A stretch of DNA of 43,246 bases from an uncultured Pelagibacteraceae bacterium (GCA_902624535.1 CACNYF010000007.1:1-43246); one strand, 5' to 3'; numbered from the stretch's first letter, positions 28,385 through 37,337 are shown. The notes: generated by a model from the sequence alone, not told the origin. Numbers and translations: made by a program.

Positions 28385-29377
28385 ATGAATAATAAAAACA
28401 TACCAAATAAAATTCTACATTGGTACGATAATAATAAAAGAATTTTACCTTGGAGAAAAAAAGTTTCTCAGAAACAAAAAGAATATTTTACGTTTGTTAG
28501 TGAATTTATGTTGCAGCAAACTCAAGTAAAAACTGTTATTCCTTATTTTGAAAAATTTGTAAAACAAATTCCAAACTTTCAATCATTGGCAGATGTTGAT
28601 GAAAAAATCTTAATGAAACATTGGGAAGGCCTTGGTTATTATTCAAGAGCAAGAAATCTAAAAAAAAGTGCAATTAAAATTCTTAAAGATTTCAACGGTA
28701 AGTTGCCAAAATCTTATGAAAAATTAATACAATTACCAGGTGTTGGTGAATATACATCTAAAGCAATAATGTCTATAGCATTTAACATTAAAACTATCCC
28801 TTTAGATGGAAATGTAGAGAGAATTCTTAAAAGAACTCTCTATTTAAAAAAGCAGAATGAAATATCTAAAGATTTTCTAAAAACAAAAATTAATTTTTTT
28901 GGACTGTCCGATCGTGCTAGTGATTACTCACAAGCAATTATGGAAATAGGTGCTTTAATTTGCAAACCAAAAAATCCAATTTGTAAAGAATGTCCATTAA
29001 GTAAAAATTGTATATCTTTAAAAAAAAATGATTTTGAGTTAACTAAAATTAATAAAGAAATAAAAACTAAATACTTTGAAGCGACTATTTACAAAAAACA
29101 AAATAATTATTTATTAATTAAAAATGATAAATTTAAATTTTTAAAAAATATGCCAATTTTTCCTATGACTGAAGTTCGAGAAAGTAAGTATAATTATTCA
29201 AATAATAAAAAAATTAATATAAAATTATCTAATATGGAAATGAAAATTTTGTTAAATAACTCAAAAAGACCTCCAAAGATTAAAAATAAAATATTAATTA
29301 AAAAAGATAAATTAAGCTCAGAAATAATTCCATCATTTACTAAAAAAATATTTTATACCATCTCAAAATCTGAATGA
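28385..29377 (+). CDS. mutY: A/G-specific adenine glycosylase
   Basis: Removes adenine mispaired with 8-oxoguanine. From the ATG at 28385 it has 330 residues. The frame is open further upstream to 28340, but that would lie inside the divergent gene. Catalytic Glu40 (SEFMLQQTQV), the helix-hairpin-helix LPGVGEYTS (117-125), Asp141 (LDGNVERIL) and the [4Fe-4S] cysteines 193, 200, 203 and 209 are all present. The C-terminal part is a degenerate NUDIX-like domain that would read 8-oxoG. The following gene overlaps by four bases (ATGA). Confidence 0.95.
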   Translation: MNNKNIPNKILHWYDNNKRILPWRKKVSQKQKEYFTFVSEFMLQQTQVKTVIPYFEKFVKQIPNFQSLADVDEKILMKHWEGLGYYSRARNLKKSAIKILKDFNGKLPKSYEKLIQLPGVGEYTSKAIMSIAFNIKTIPLDGNVERILKRTLYLKKQNEISKDFLKTKINFFGLSDRASDYSQAIMEIGALICKPKNPICKECPLSKNCISLKKNDFELTKINKEIKTKYFEATIYKKQNNYLLIKNDKFKFLKNMPIFPMTEVRESKYNYSNNKKINIKLSNMEMKILLNNSKRPPKIKNKILIKKDKLSSEIIPSFTKKIFYTISKSE

Positions 29378-30498
29378 AAAAAGTTGCAATTGTAGGAGCT
29401 GGTATATCTGGTTTGTATCTTGCAAATGAATTAAACAAAAATACCGAAATAGACTATAAAATCTTTGAAAAAAAAGATTACCTTAATTTAAATGAAGGTT
29501 ATGGCATTCAACTTTCAGTTAATAGTATTAATTTGTTGAATAAAGTAGGATTTAAAAATATTTCAGCATCAGATGTTTATTATCCAACAAAAGTTAATTT
29601 TTTCCAGGCTAAAAATATTAAAAAGATTTGTGAAATTGATTTAAATCAATTCAATAATGTAAACGACCGTTACACAACACTTAAAAGATCAACATTAATA
29701 AAGTTTTTAATTGGTAATATTCCTGAGGAAAAAATTCAATTTAAAGCCGATATTCAAAATATCGAATATAATGAAAAAATAAAGATTTCTTGGAATAATA
29801 AGAATGAAAGTTTCGATTATATAGTAATTGCAGACGGTGTTTTTTCAAAATTAAAATCCCAAATATCAAATAATCATTTAAACCCAATTTTTAATGGGAA
29901 CATTGCTTTAAGGGCGAATTTAAAACATCATGAAAAAGATAATATTTCTGTATATATGGGATCAAATTTTCACTATGTAACTTATCCTGTAAATCAAAAA
30001 CTCGAATATAATTTCGTTGCTATAATCAAAAAGAAACTGACTACTCAAGAAATTGAAGATAAAAATATTCTTAATTCAGAAACATTTATAAAATCTTTAA
30101 AAGACTTTATTTCAAAAAATTCTATTATAAATTTGGAAAGTTTAGCAAATATAAAGTGTTTTCCTGTATTTGTAAGCACCGAATTACCCACATTAAAATA
30201 TCAAAATACTTATTTGAGTGGTGATGCTTTATTTGCTTTTCCACCTTCTTTTGCACAAGGTGCTTCCCAAAGTATTGAAACGGCAAATGGTATTTTAGAA
30301 AATATTTCAAATTCAAATAATGTTTATAAAGATAAAATAAGTAAAATATTACAAGTAAACAAAAGATCTAAACTAAATCATTTTGCCTTCCATTTAACTA
30401 ATCCAATAATAATATTAATCAGAAATATTGTATTGAAATTTCTATCAAAAAATAAAAAATTTCTAGAGAGTTATCTTGGAAAAATTTATAGAAATTAA
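29374..30498 (+). CDS. FAD-dependent monooxygenase (UbiH/PHBH-like)
   Basis: A 374-residue class A flavoprotein monooxygenase. Motifs in order are the dinucleotide fold VAIVGAGISGLYLANEL (GAGISG at 8-13), the DG motif ADGVFSKLK at 153-161, and the GD motif GDALFAFPPSFAQGAS at 283-298, where the usual His after GDA is replaced. The group includes the ubiquinone hydroxylases UbiH/UbiF/UbiL/UbiM and many aromatic hydroxylases. A ubiquinone role is plausible because the window also has ubiA, but the neighbours mutY and ccrM give no support. Its 3' end overlaps ccrM by four bases. Confidence 0.8.
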   Translation: MKKVAIVGAGISGLYLANELNKNTEIDYKIFEKKDYLNLNEGYGIQLSVNSINLLNKVGFKNISASDVYYPTKVNFFQAKNIKKICEIDLNQFNNVNDRYTTLKRSTLIKFLIGNIPEEKIQFKADIQNIEYNEKIKISWNNKNESFDYIVIADGVFSKLKSQISNNHLNPIFNGNIALRANLKHHEKDNISVYMGSNFHYVTYPVNQKLEYNFVAIIKKKLTTQEIEDKNILNSETFIKSLKDFISKNSIINLESLANIKCFPVFVSTELPTLKYQNTYLSGDALFAFPPSFAQGASQSIETANGILENISNSNNVYKDKISKILQVNKRSKLNHFAFHLTNPIIILIRNIVLKFLSKNKKFLESYLGKIYRN

Positions 30499-31568
30499 GT
30501 AGTTGGCCTTAGTCTTTGCCTCAAATCATCAATTGGTTTGAGTGAATTACCTGATTTATAATACCAAAAAGTCCAACCGTTACAGCTCTCAGCACCTAAT
30601 ATTTGTGCAGCAATTTTATGTATTGATCCTTCTGATTTCCGATATTTTATACTACCATCAATCATAATTTTAGCATTAATTTGTTTTTTTTGATCAAAAA
30701 TTTCAGTACCAGGTTTAATAATTCCTAATTCAACCAAAGATCCAAATGGCACTCTTGGTTTAGATCTATTATTTTTTATAGTATCTAAATATTCATCTTC
30801 TATAATTTTTGTATTTTTAATTCTTTTACTCGCAGCTTCAAAATAGTTTTTTTCTTTTTCTACCCCAAAATAATTTCTACCTAACTTTTTGGAAACTACA
30901 GCAGTTGTTCCCGTACCAAGGAACGGGTCCAATATTAAATCACCTTTATTAGAGGATGCTAATATAATTCTGTGCAATAAAGACTCTGGCTTTTGTGTTG
31001 AGTGAACTTTATTACCATTATTTTTAAGTCTTTCTTTTCCATTACATATAGGTAAATTCCATGTAGATCTCATCTGTAGATCATCGTTTAAACATTTAAT
31101 TGATTGATAATTAAAAGTATACTTTGAACCTTCACTTTTTGATGCCCATATAAGTGTTTCATGCGCATTCGTAAAACGTGTTCCTCTAAAATTCGGCATA
31201 GGGTTATTTTTATTCCAAATCACATCATTTAATATCCAAAAACCTAAATCTTGCATTTTTGAACCAACTCTAAAAATATTATGATAACTTCCTATCACCC
31301 ATATAGATCCATTTTTTTTTAAAATTCTTTTACATTCTTTAAGCCATTGAACTGAAAACTCATCATAACTTTTAAAACTTTCAAATTTATCCCACGCATC
31401 GTCTACAGCATCGACTTTAGATCTATCAGGTCGACTTAATTCCTTTTTTAGTTGAAGGTTGTAAGGTGGATCTGCAAATATAAGATCAAAACTTTCAGCC
31501 GGAATTTTTTTTAATTCCTTAATACTATCTCCATTGATAATTTTATTTTTTATTTCTGAAATGATCAT
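30495..31568 (-). CDS. ccrM: Adenine-N6 DNA methyltransferase, GANTC-specific (CcrM-like)
   Basis: A beta-class adenine methylase of the cell-cycle CcrM type, which methylates GANTC. The catalytic DPPYN motif comes early, in FDLIFADPPYNLQL (about residues 29-41), and the SAM-binding DPFLGTGTTA lies near residue 220, the order expected of the class. The alphaproteobacterial C-terminal domain is present, ending near GWTFWYYKSGNSLKPIDDLR. I chose the ATG at 31568 (357 residues). An ATG at 31610 would add 14 residues across a perfect inverted repeat. rnhB lies directly upstream, as in other alphaproteobacteria. Confidence 0.92.
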   Translation of the reverse strand: MIISEIKNKIINGDSIKELKKIPAESFDLIFADPPYNLQLKKELSRPDRSKVDAVDDAWDKFESFKSYDEFSVQWLKECKRILKKNGSIWVIGSYHNIFRVGSKMQDLGFWILNDVIWNKNNPMPNFRGTRFTNAHETLIWASKSEGSKYTFNYQSIKCLNDDLQMRSTWNLPICNGKERLKNNGNKVHSTQKPESLLHRIILASSNKGDLILDPFLGTGTTAVVSKKLGRNYFGVEKEKNYFEAASKRIKNTKIIEDEYLDTIKNNRSKPRVPFGSLVELGIIKPGTEIFDQKKQINAKIMIDGSIKYRKSEGSIHKIAAQILGAESCNGWTFWYYKSGNSLKPIDDLRQRLRPTT

Positions 31569-31585
31569 TTTATATTTTTGAATTA

Positions 31586-31602
31586 GACTCCAGTCAGGAG
31601 TC
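31586..31602. repeat. Inverted repeat built from two GANTC sites in front of ccrM
   Basis: GACTCC (31586-31591) and GGAGTC (31597-31602) are perfect 6-bp arms around a 5-base loop. Each arm carries a full GANTC site (31586-31590 and 31598-31602). It lies 17 bp upstream of the preferred ccrM start and is GC-rich for its surroundings. In Caulobacter the ccrM promoter is controlled by GANTC methylation, so this could be an autoregulatory site or an RNA hairpin in the leader. Confidence 0.5.
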
Positions 31603-31646
31603 CACGTCAACCTGTGATTGAATTTATTGATTGATAATTGTTATGA

Positions 31647-32222
31647 TTATTTTTTAAGACTCAATATCTTGTGTATTGGTTGGAAGGTTTTTCTATGAAA
31701 TCTAGTCACTCCAAATTTTTTAATAGCTTTAATATGATCCTTAGTTCCATAACCTGCATTATTATCCCAGCCGTATTTTTTAAAAAAAAAAGACATCTTT
31801 TTCATTAGCTTATCTCTTTCAACTTTAGCAATAATCGATGCAGCTGAAATTTCAGGAATTTTTTCATCACCTTTTACAATAGTTTTAATCACATAATTTT
31901 TTAAGTCTGGTGGTTTATTGCCATCTATTAAAACTTTTTTAGGTTTCAATTTGAGTTTCTTAATTGCTCTTTTCATTGAAAGTAGGCTAGCATTTAAAAT
32001 ATTAATTTTTTCAATTTCCTTTATTGATGCAGATCCTAAAGCCCAAACTGAATTTTTTTTTATATATTTGGCTAAAGTTTCCCTCTGAATTTTGTTAAGT
32101 TTTTTTGAATCTTTAAGAATTTTTCTATTAATTTCTTTATTTAATATAACAGCCGCTGCATAAACTGGTCCCACAAGGCTTCCTCTTCCAACTTCATCAA
32201 CCCCAGCAATAATTTTTTTCAT
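31647..32222 (-). CDS. rnhB: Ribonuclease HII
   Basis: Removes ribonucleotides from RNA-DNA duplexes and single misinserted ribonucleotides. Its 191 residues carry the catalytic Asp9-Glu10 (GVDEVGRGSLVGPV), a later acidic residue in LIDGN, and the AASIIAKVERD segment. It forms a minus-strand run with the uracil-DNA glycosylase upstream and ccrM downstream. Confidence 0.95.
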   Translation of the reverse strand: MKKIIAGVDEVGRGSLVGPVYAAAVILNKEINRKILKDSKKLNKIQRETLAKYIKKNSVWALGSASIKEIEKINILNASLLSMKRAIKKLKLKPKKVLIDGNKPPDLKNYVIKTIVKGDEKIPEISAASIIAKVERDKLMKKMSFFFKKYGWDNNAGYGTKDHIKAIKKFGVTRFHRKTFQPIHKILSLKK

Positions 32223-32241
32223 ATAAAATATTATTAAAAAT

Positions 32242-32946
32242 TTAAATCTCTAAACCAGTTTCGTCTATTTTTTTTCTAATTTCTTTGAGATCTGCCCAAG
32301 AATATTTTTTTTGCTCTGCTTGTCTTAGCAGATATGCTGGGTGAAAAGTTATCATTGTTAAATATGTTTTATTATTAATTATTACTTCCTTCCATTTTCC
32401 TCTTTCTTTAGAAATTTTAATTTTATTCCCGAAGAGCGCTTCCATTGCTGTGCTTCCCATTAAAATAAGTATTTCTGGATTTATAATCGAAATATGTTTC
32501 CTTAAATATTCAGAGTATCTATTTATTTCTGATATTTCAGGCTTTCGGTTATTTGGAGGTCTATAATTTACAACATTAGTAATATAAACGTTAGTTCTAT
32601 CTAAATTAATAGCTTTTAACATTTTATTTAAAAGCATTCCTGCATCACCAACAAAAGGTTTTCCTATTTCATCTTCTTTTTGTCCAGGTCCTTCACCTAC
32701 AATCATTATTTTTGAAGATGAATTTCCATCACTGAAAACAAGATTTTTTGCGCTATTTTTTAGTTCACAATCTTCAATCTTTTCTATTTCAACTCTAAGT
32801 TTTGCTAATTCCTCAGATTTTTCCTCATTAGGAGCATTATTTTTAAATCTATTCATTGGCTCATTGCTGAATTCATACTCAATACCTAGTTCGTTAAATA
32901 AATCATTATCAAATATGTCATTTTGATTTTTTTCATTTAAAGTCAT
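32242..32946 (-). CDS. Uracil-DNA glycosylase, family 4-like
   Basis: Removes uracil from DNA. The 234-residue protein has motif A GEGPGQKEDEIGKPFVGDAG, the conserved TNVVNYRPPNNRKP and the C-terminal TFHPAYLL. The four cysteines that hold a [4Fe-4S] cluster in classical family 4 enzymes are not all kept. I count one Cys in the protein (in DCELKNSAKN), so the cluster is probably absent. About 55 extra N-terminal residues are acidic, Asn-rich and likely flexible. It starts 10 bp from the divergent TPR gene. Confidence 0.88.
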   Translation of the reverse strand: MTLNEKNQNDIFDNDLFNELGIEYEFSNEPMNRFKNNAPNEEKSEELAKLRVEIEKIEDCELKNSAKNLVFSDGNSSSKIMIVGEGPGQKEDEIGKPFVGDAGMLLNKMLKAINLDRTNVYITNVVNYRPPNNRKPEISEINRYSEYLRKHISIINPEILILMGSTAMEALFGNKIKISKERGKWKEVIINNKTYLTMITFHPAYLLRQAEQKKYSWADLKEIRKKIDETGLEI

Positions 32947-32956
32947 AAAGTAAAAT

Positions 32957-34636
32957 ATGTTCTTAAAAATTTTTTGTTTTATAATATTAATTCTATACCA
33001 AACTAATCTCTATTCAAAAGCAGCGAATCAAAAAGAATTCAACCAGAAGTATCTATCAAATTATCTTTCAGCATTATTATCATTTGATAACCAGAAAAAT
33101 AACGATGCTCTTAAGTTTTTTGAAAATTCAAAAATATTAATTCAATCGCATGATAGTTTTTTGCAAGAATATGTATTTTCTTTACTTTTGGATGGACAGG
33201 TTAAAAAAGCAATTAAACAAGTAAAATATTCTAATACCTCAATAGGAGGAGATTTTTTTGAAGGAAATTTATTATTAATTTTAGATAGCATTAACAAGAA
33301 AAAGTTTAAACAAGCAGCTTTGAAGTTAAAAAAATTAGAAAAGTTCAAAGAGGACGACTCATACAAATTTATAATTTATTCTAGCTTAAAAAGTTACATT
33401 GATCTTTTTATATATAAAAAATCTGACATTGTTGAGCAATTTGGAAAATTAGATTTGATAAACATGGCTTTTCAAAATTGTTATTTGAATTCCAAAAAAA
33501 CTGAGCCTTATTTTTTAAATTTAATTAATGATCCTCAAAGTGATTACTCTAGATATACTTTTTTTTATTTGAGTAACGAAGTGTCTAATAATGACTTTGA
33601 AACAGTTGATAATTTTGCTGATACAATAGATCCTTTAAGAAGTAGTTTGCTTATTTCTCAAGTAAAAAAATGGATAGATGAAAAAAATTATAAAAAATTA
33701 ACGCAGCATTTTTCATGTCAAAATGAGAATGATATTTTGGCAGAATTTTTTTTCCTTATATCTAATTTTTATTCATCTCAAAGTAGATTTGATTACTCAA
33801 ACATATATTTAAATATTTCAAATTATTTAAATCCAAAATTTTATTTTAATTTATCTTTAATAGCTGAAAACTATCAGTCTAATAATAATTACGATCTAGC
33901 AAAAAAAACTTTCGAAAAATTTGATGATAGGGATGAAATATTTTTTTGGTACAAAACAAAGAAGATTGCCAGAATTATAGCGGAGGAAGAAAATTATGAT
34001 GCAAGTTTGAACTATATATTAAAAAATCTTGAAAAATTTAATAATAAATCGACAAAGATCATTTATGATTTGGCAAATATTTACAAAAACTTTAAAAAAT
34101 ATGATGAGGCTATAAATTATTATACTTTGGCGTTAAAAAATTTGGATAAAAATTCTATGGCTTATGCAGATGTTCTTTATCGCAGAGGTGGAGCGTATGA
34201 AAGATTAAAAAATTATGATTTGGCGGACAAGGATTTGCTAAATTCAATTAAAATTAGACCTGACGAACCCTATACACTTAACTATCTCGCTTATAGTTGG
34301 TTAGAAAGAGGATATAAAATTGAAGAAGCAATAGAAATGTTAAATCAAGCTTACAAAGGGAAAGAAGAAGACCCTTATATAACAGACTCAGTTGGTTGGG
34401 GTTATTATTTGACAGGAAATTATATTGAAGCAGAAAAATATTTAAGAAAAGCTGTTGAATTGTTACCAAGTGATCCTGTTGCAAGTGATCATTATGGAGA
34501 TGTTCTTTGGCAATTAAATAGAAAGATCCAAGCTAATTATTTTTGGAAAAGTGCTTTAAATAGCGATGAAGCAGACGAAGAGTTAAAAATTAAAGTTAAG
34601 GAAAAATTATATAATGGCTTAAATAATAATTCTTAA
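32957..34636 (+). CDS. Exported TPR-repeat protein
   Basis: A 559-residue protein with a signal peptide (about 1-21, FLKIFCFIILILYQTNLYS) and helical repeats. The best TPR units are in the C-terminal third (about 370-540), for example IYKNFKKYDEAINYYTLAL and YLTGNYIEAEKYLRKAVELL. The N-terminal part is also helical but poorly conserved. Such proteins scaffold periplasmic or outer-membrane assemblies, but no specific partner can be named. It ends directly before the ispE start. Confidence 0.85.
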   Translation: MFLKIFCFIILILYQTNLYSKAANQKEFNQKYLSNYLSALLSFDNQKNNDALKFFENSKILIQSHDSFLQEYVFSLLLDGQVKKAIKQVKYSNTSIGGDFFEGNLLLILDSINKKKFKQAALKLKKLEKFKEDDSYKFIIYSSLKSYIDLFIYKKSDIVEQFGKLDLINMAFQNCYLNSKKTEPYFLNLINDPQSDYSRYTFFYLSNEVSNNDFETVDNFADTIDPLRSSLLISQVKKWIDEKNYKKLTQHFSCQNENDILAEFFFLISNFYSSQSRFDYSNIYLNISNYLNPKFYFNLSLIAENYQSNNNYDLAKKTFEKFDDRDEIFFWYKTKKIARIIAEEENYDASLNYILKNLEKFNNKSTKIIYDLANIYKNFKKYDEAINYYTLALKNLDKNSMAYADVLYRRGGAYERLKNYDLADKDLLNSIKIRPDEPYTLNYLAYSWLERGYKIEEAIEMLNQAYKGKEEDPYITDSVGWGYYLTGNYIEAEKYLRKAVELLPSDPVASDHYGDVLWQLNRKIQANYFWKSALNSDEADEELKIKVKEKLYNGLNNNS

Positions 34637-35479
34637 ATGAATTTTCATAAAATAAAATCTTTTGCAAAAGTTAACCTAACTTTAAAAATTCTAAATAAAT
34701 ACTCAAATGGATATCATAAAATTGAAAGTTTAATATCTAAGATCAATTTGGCTGATGAGATTTTAATAAAAGAGATACAAGGTTCAAAAAATAGAATATC
34801 GTTTAGTGGGAAATTTTCCTCAAATATTTCAAATACAAATACAATTTCAAAACTACTAAAAATATTAAATGATCAAAATTATATTAAAAATAAAAAATTT
34901 AATATCAAAGTAAAAAAAAATATACCCCAATCCTCTGGTATGGGAGGAGGATCAATGAATGCAGCATCAATTTTGAACTATCTATTTAAAAAAAGAATAA
35001 TTAAAACTTCAAAAAATAATTTAATAAAAATTGCAAATAAAGTTGGCTCAGATGTAATTTTGGGTCTTTATGAGAGTCCAATGATCCTACAAGGGCAAAA
35101 TATTAGTAAAATTAATAAAAAATTAAATTTCCATCTGTTAATAATAAAGCCTAATTTTGGATGTTCTACTAAGATGATTTATGCAAAACACAAAGGATTT
35201 TCAAAGAGTCTATTCAATAAATCAAACAAGATTGACAGACAAGATTTATTAAAAGTTACAAATAACGATTTAGAGAGAGCAGCTTTTAATAAATATCCAA
35301 TTTTAAGAAAGATCAAAAGTTACTTGGAAAATTTAGATAATATTTACTTTGCAAATATGACAGGCTCGGGTTCGACTATAATTGGTTATTTTTTAACCAA
35401 AAATGCGGCAATAAAAGCTCAAAAAAAATTAAAAAATAAATATAAAAACTATTGGTGTATTTACTCTAAAACTATATAA
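34637..35479 (+). CDS. ispE: 4-diphosphocytidyl-2-C-methyl-D-erythritol kinase
   Basis: A GHMP-family kinase of the MEP isoprenoid pathway. Its 280 residues show Lys11 (SFAKVNLTLKI), the ATP loop IPQSSGMGGGS at 96-106, the catalytic Asp139 (GSDVILGL) and the C-terminal MTGSGSTIIGYF. It has no spacer from the TPR gene. With ispH elsewhere in the window it feeds ubiquinone, carotenoid and undecaprenyl synthesis. Confidence 0.95.
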   Translation: MNFHKIKSFAKVNLTLKILNKYSNGYHKIESLISKINLADEILIKEIQGSKNRISFSGKFSSNISNTNTISKLLKILNDQNYIKNKKFNIKVKKNIPQSSGMGGGSMNAASILNYLFKKRIIKTSKNNLIKIANKVGSDVILGLYESPMILQGQNISKINKKLNFHLLIIKPNFGCSTKMIYAKHKGFSKSLFNKSNKIDRQDLLKVTNNDLERAAFNKYPILRKIKSYLENLDNIYFANMTGSGSTIIGYFLTKNAAIKAQKKLKNKYKNYWCIYSKTI

Positions 35480-35492
35480 AGCTTTTTTTTTG

Positions 35493-35501
35493 TGTTATAC
35501 G
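35493..35501 (+). promoter_or_regulatory. Candidate extended -10 promoter of tRNA-Gln
   Basis: TGTTATACG is an extended -10 type element lying 10 bp before the mature 5' end of the tRNA. No good -35 box is visible. It sits in a 32-bp gap after ispE. Transcription through from ispE is also possible. Confidence 0.35.
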
Positions 35502-35511
35502 AAAAACATCT

Positions 35512-35586
35512 TGGGGTGTAGCCAAGTGGTAAGGCAGCGGTTTTTGGTACCGCCATTCCTAGGTTCGAATCCTAGCACCCCAGCCA
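35512..35586 (+). tRNA. tRNA-Gln (anticodon UUG), CCA encoded
   Basis: A 75-base cloverleaf. The acceptor stem UGGGGUG (35512-35518) pairs with CACCCCA (35576-35582), followed by discriminator G and an encoded CCA at 35584-35586. The D loop contains AGUGGUAAGGC. The anticodon stem GCGGU/ACCGC encloses loop UUUUGGU with anticodon UUG. The T arm reads CUAGGUUCGAAUCCUAG. U1 in the acceptor stem is typical of bacterial tRNA-Gln. Three bases after the CCA comes the ATG of cca. Confidence 0.97.
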
Positions 35587-35589
35587 TTT

Positions 35590-36861
35590 ATGAAAGCTTT
35601 ACTTAAAAAAATTTTTCAAACCAAAAAAATTTCAAGCGATAAAGATCTCAAATTTCTAGATTTAAAAAATAATAAGGGAGTAAATAAAATATTTGGTGTA
35701 ATAAATAACTACAATGAAACTAGCGAGATTAGATATGTTGGTGGCTGTGTAAGAAAAATTTTAAATGATGAAAAAACAGATGATATCGACCTTGCAACTA
35801 ATTTAACTCCTGATCAGGTTAAGCAATGTTTAGAAAAAAACCAAATAAAGTTTTTTGAAACAGGAATTGAACATGGCACAATCACAGCAGTGATTGATGA
35901 TCAAAATTTTGAAATTACAACATTAAGAAAAGATGTAAAAACAGATGGCAGGTATGCTGTCGTAGAATATACAACTAATTGGAAGGAAGATTCATTAAGG
36001 AGAGATTTTTCAATAAATTCAATATATTCAGATCTAGATGGGAATTTATATGATCCAAATTCTGGTCATAAAGATTTAAATGTTGGAATAATAAAATTTA
36101 TAGGTGATCCAGAAACTAGAATAAAAGAAGATTATTTAAGAATTATTAGATATTTAAGATTCTATACTGAATATAGCAAAATCGATCATGAAATTAATAT
36201 TATAAAAATTATTAAAAAAAATATAGAGGGTTTAGGAAAAATATCAAAAGAAAGACAATTCAATGAATTAAAAAAAATTCTCAAATTGGATAATTTTTTA
36301 AAGTTATTTAAAAATAAAACCTCTTCTGAATTATTTTCATTAATTTTCCCTCAACTAAAAAATTTTAAAAAATTGAGCAAGTTATCAAAACCACAAGAAA
36401 AGATATTAAAAAATAAAAGTTTATATTTCGTAATTTCTTTTCTTGTAATCGATGAAACCGACAATTCAGACTATTTTATATATAAATATAATTTACCCAA
36501 TGAGTTAAAAGATAAAATTAATTTTCTAAAAAATAATTCGCTCAATAAAGATAGTAATAAAATTTTTAACAAGAAAGATTTACAAAAAATTTTTTATTAT
36601 GAGGGTAAATCTAGCACAATGGATTTAATTGATTTCAATTTGTTATATTTTAAACAAAGTAAAAAACTTTCAGAATTAAAAACTTACTTTGAAAAATTAG
36701 ATAAACCAGAATTTCCAATAAAAGCTCAGTTATTAATAAATGACTATGGATTGAAGGAGGGAAGGGAATTGGGTCAAAAATTAAAAAATTTAGAATTGAA
36801 GTGGATTGAAAATAATTTTAATTTATCAAAAAAAGATATGGAAAAGGTTTTATCAAATTAA
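35590..36861 (+). CDS. cca: CCA tRNA nucleotidyltransferase
   Basis: Adds or repairs the 3' CCA of tRNAs. Its 423 residues belong to the class II nucleotidyltransferase group shared with poly(A) polymerase. [11 protein letters not shown] (about 48-58) is followed by the metal-binding D65-I-D67 in TDDIDLATN, then an RRDFSINSI motif and a helical C-terminal region. No HD phosphohydrolase domain is seen. The start is three bases after the tRNA-Gln CCA, so no ribosome-binding site exists outside the tRNA itself. A later in-frame ATG within this frame would remove the active site. It ends overlapping greA by four bases. Confidence 0.93.
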   Translation: MKALLKKIFQTKKISSDKDLKFLDLKNNKGVNKIFGVINNYNETSEIRYVGGCVRKILNDEKTDDIDLATNLTPDQVKQCLEKNQIKFFETGIEHGTITAVIDDQNFEITTLRKDVKTDGRYAVVEYTTNWKEDSLRRDFSINSIYSDLDGNLYDPNSGHKDLNVGIIKFIGDPETRIKEDYLRIIRYLRFYTEYSKIDHEINIIKIIKKNIEGLGKISKERQFNELKKILKLDNFLKLFKNKTSSELFSLIFPQLKNFKKLSKLSKPQEKILKNKSLYFVISFLVIDETDNSDYFIYKYNLPNELKDKINFLKNNSLNKDSNKIFNKKDLQKIFYYEGKSSTMDLIDFNLLYFKQSKKLSELKTYFEKLDKPEFPIKAQLLINDYGLKEGRELGQKLKNLELKWIENNFNLSKKDMEKVLSN

Positions 36862-37334
36862 ACGTATTTTACGTCTACTATCTCAAAATTTTTTGTCCCT
36901 GCCGGTGTATTTATCTCTACAAGATCCCCTTTATTTTTACCTATGAGACCTTTTCCTATTGGTGATTGGAAATAAAGAAGCTTTTGTTTTAGATCTGCCT
37001 CATCTTTACCAACAATTTTGTAATTTATTTTTTCATTTGTATCCAAATTTTGAAGGTAGACTGTTGATCCAAATATCACTTTTCCGTCATTACTAATCTT
37101 GGTGATATCAATTACATTTGCTCTCGCAATTAAATCCTCAACTTCTTGAATTCTTCCCTCGTTGTGTGATTGCTGTTCTTTTGCAGCATGATATTCTGCA
37201 TTTTCTTTCAAATCTCCGTGTGATCTTGCTTCAGCAATGGCTGCAACAATTTCGGGTCTCTTTTTTTCTTTTAAAAAAATTAATTCACTTTTTAATTTTT
37301 CTAATCCTTCAGTAGTAATTGGTTCTTTATCCAT
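36858..37334 (-). CDS. greA: Transcription elongation factor GreA
   Basis: Stimulates RNA cleavage by backtracked RNA polymerase. The 158-residue protein has the N-terminal coiled-coil hairpin with the acidic tip Asp41 and Glu44 ([14 protein letters not shown]) and the C-terminal FKBP-like domain (about 85-158, including [14 protein letters not shown]). It follows hemF by three bases in a trmL-hemF-greA run. Confidence 0.97.
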   Translation of the reverse strand: MDKEPITTEGLEKLKSELIFLKEKKRPEIVAAIAEARSHGDLKENAEYHAAKEQQSHNEGRIQEVEDLIARANVIDITKISNDGKVIFGSTVYLQNLDTNEKINYKIVGKDEADLKQKLLYFQSPIGKGLIGKNKGDLVEINTPAGTKNFEIVDVKYV

Positions 37335-37337
37335 AAT

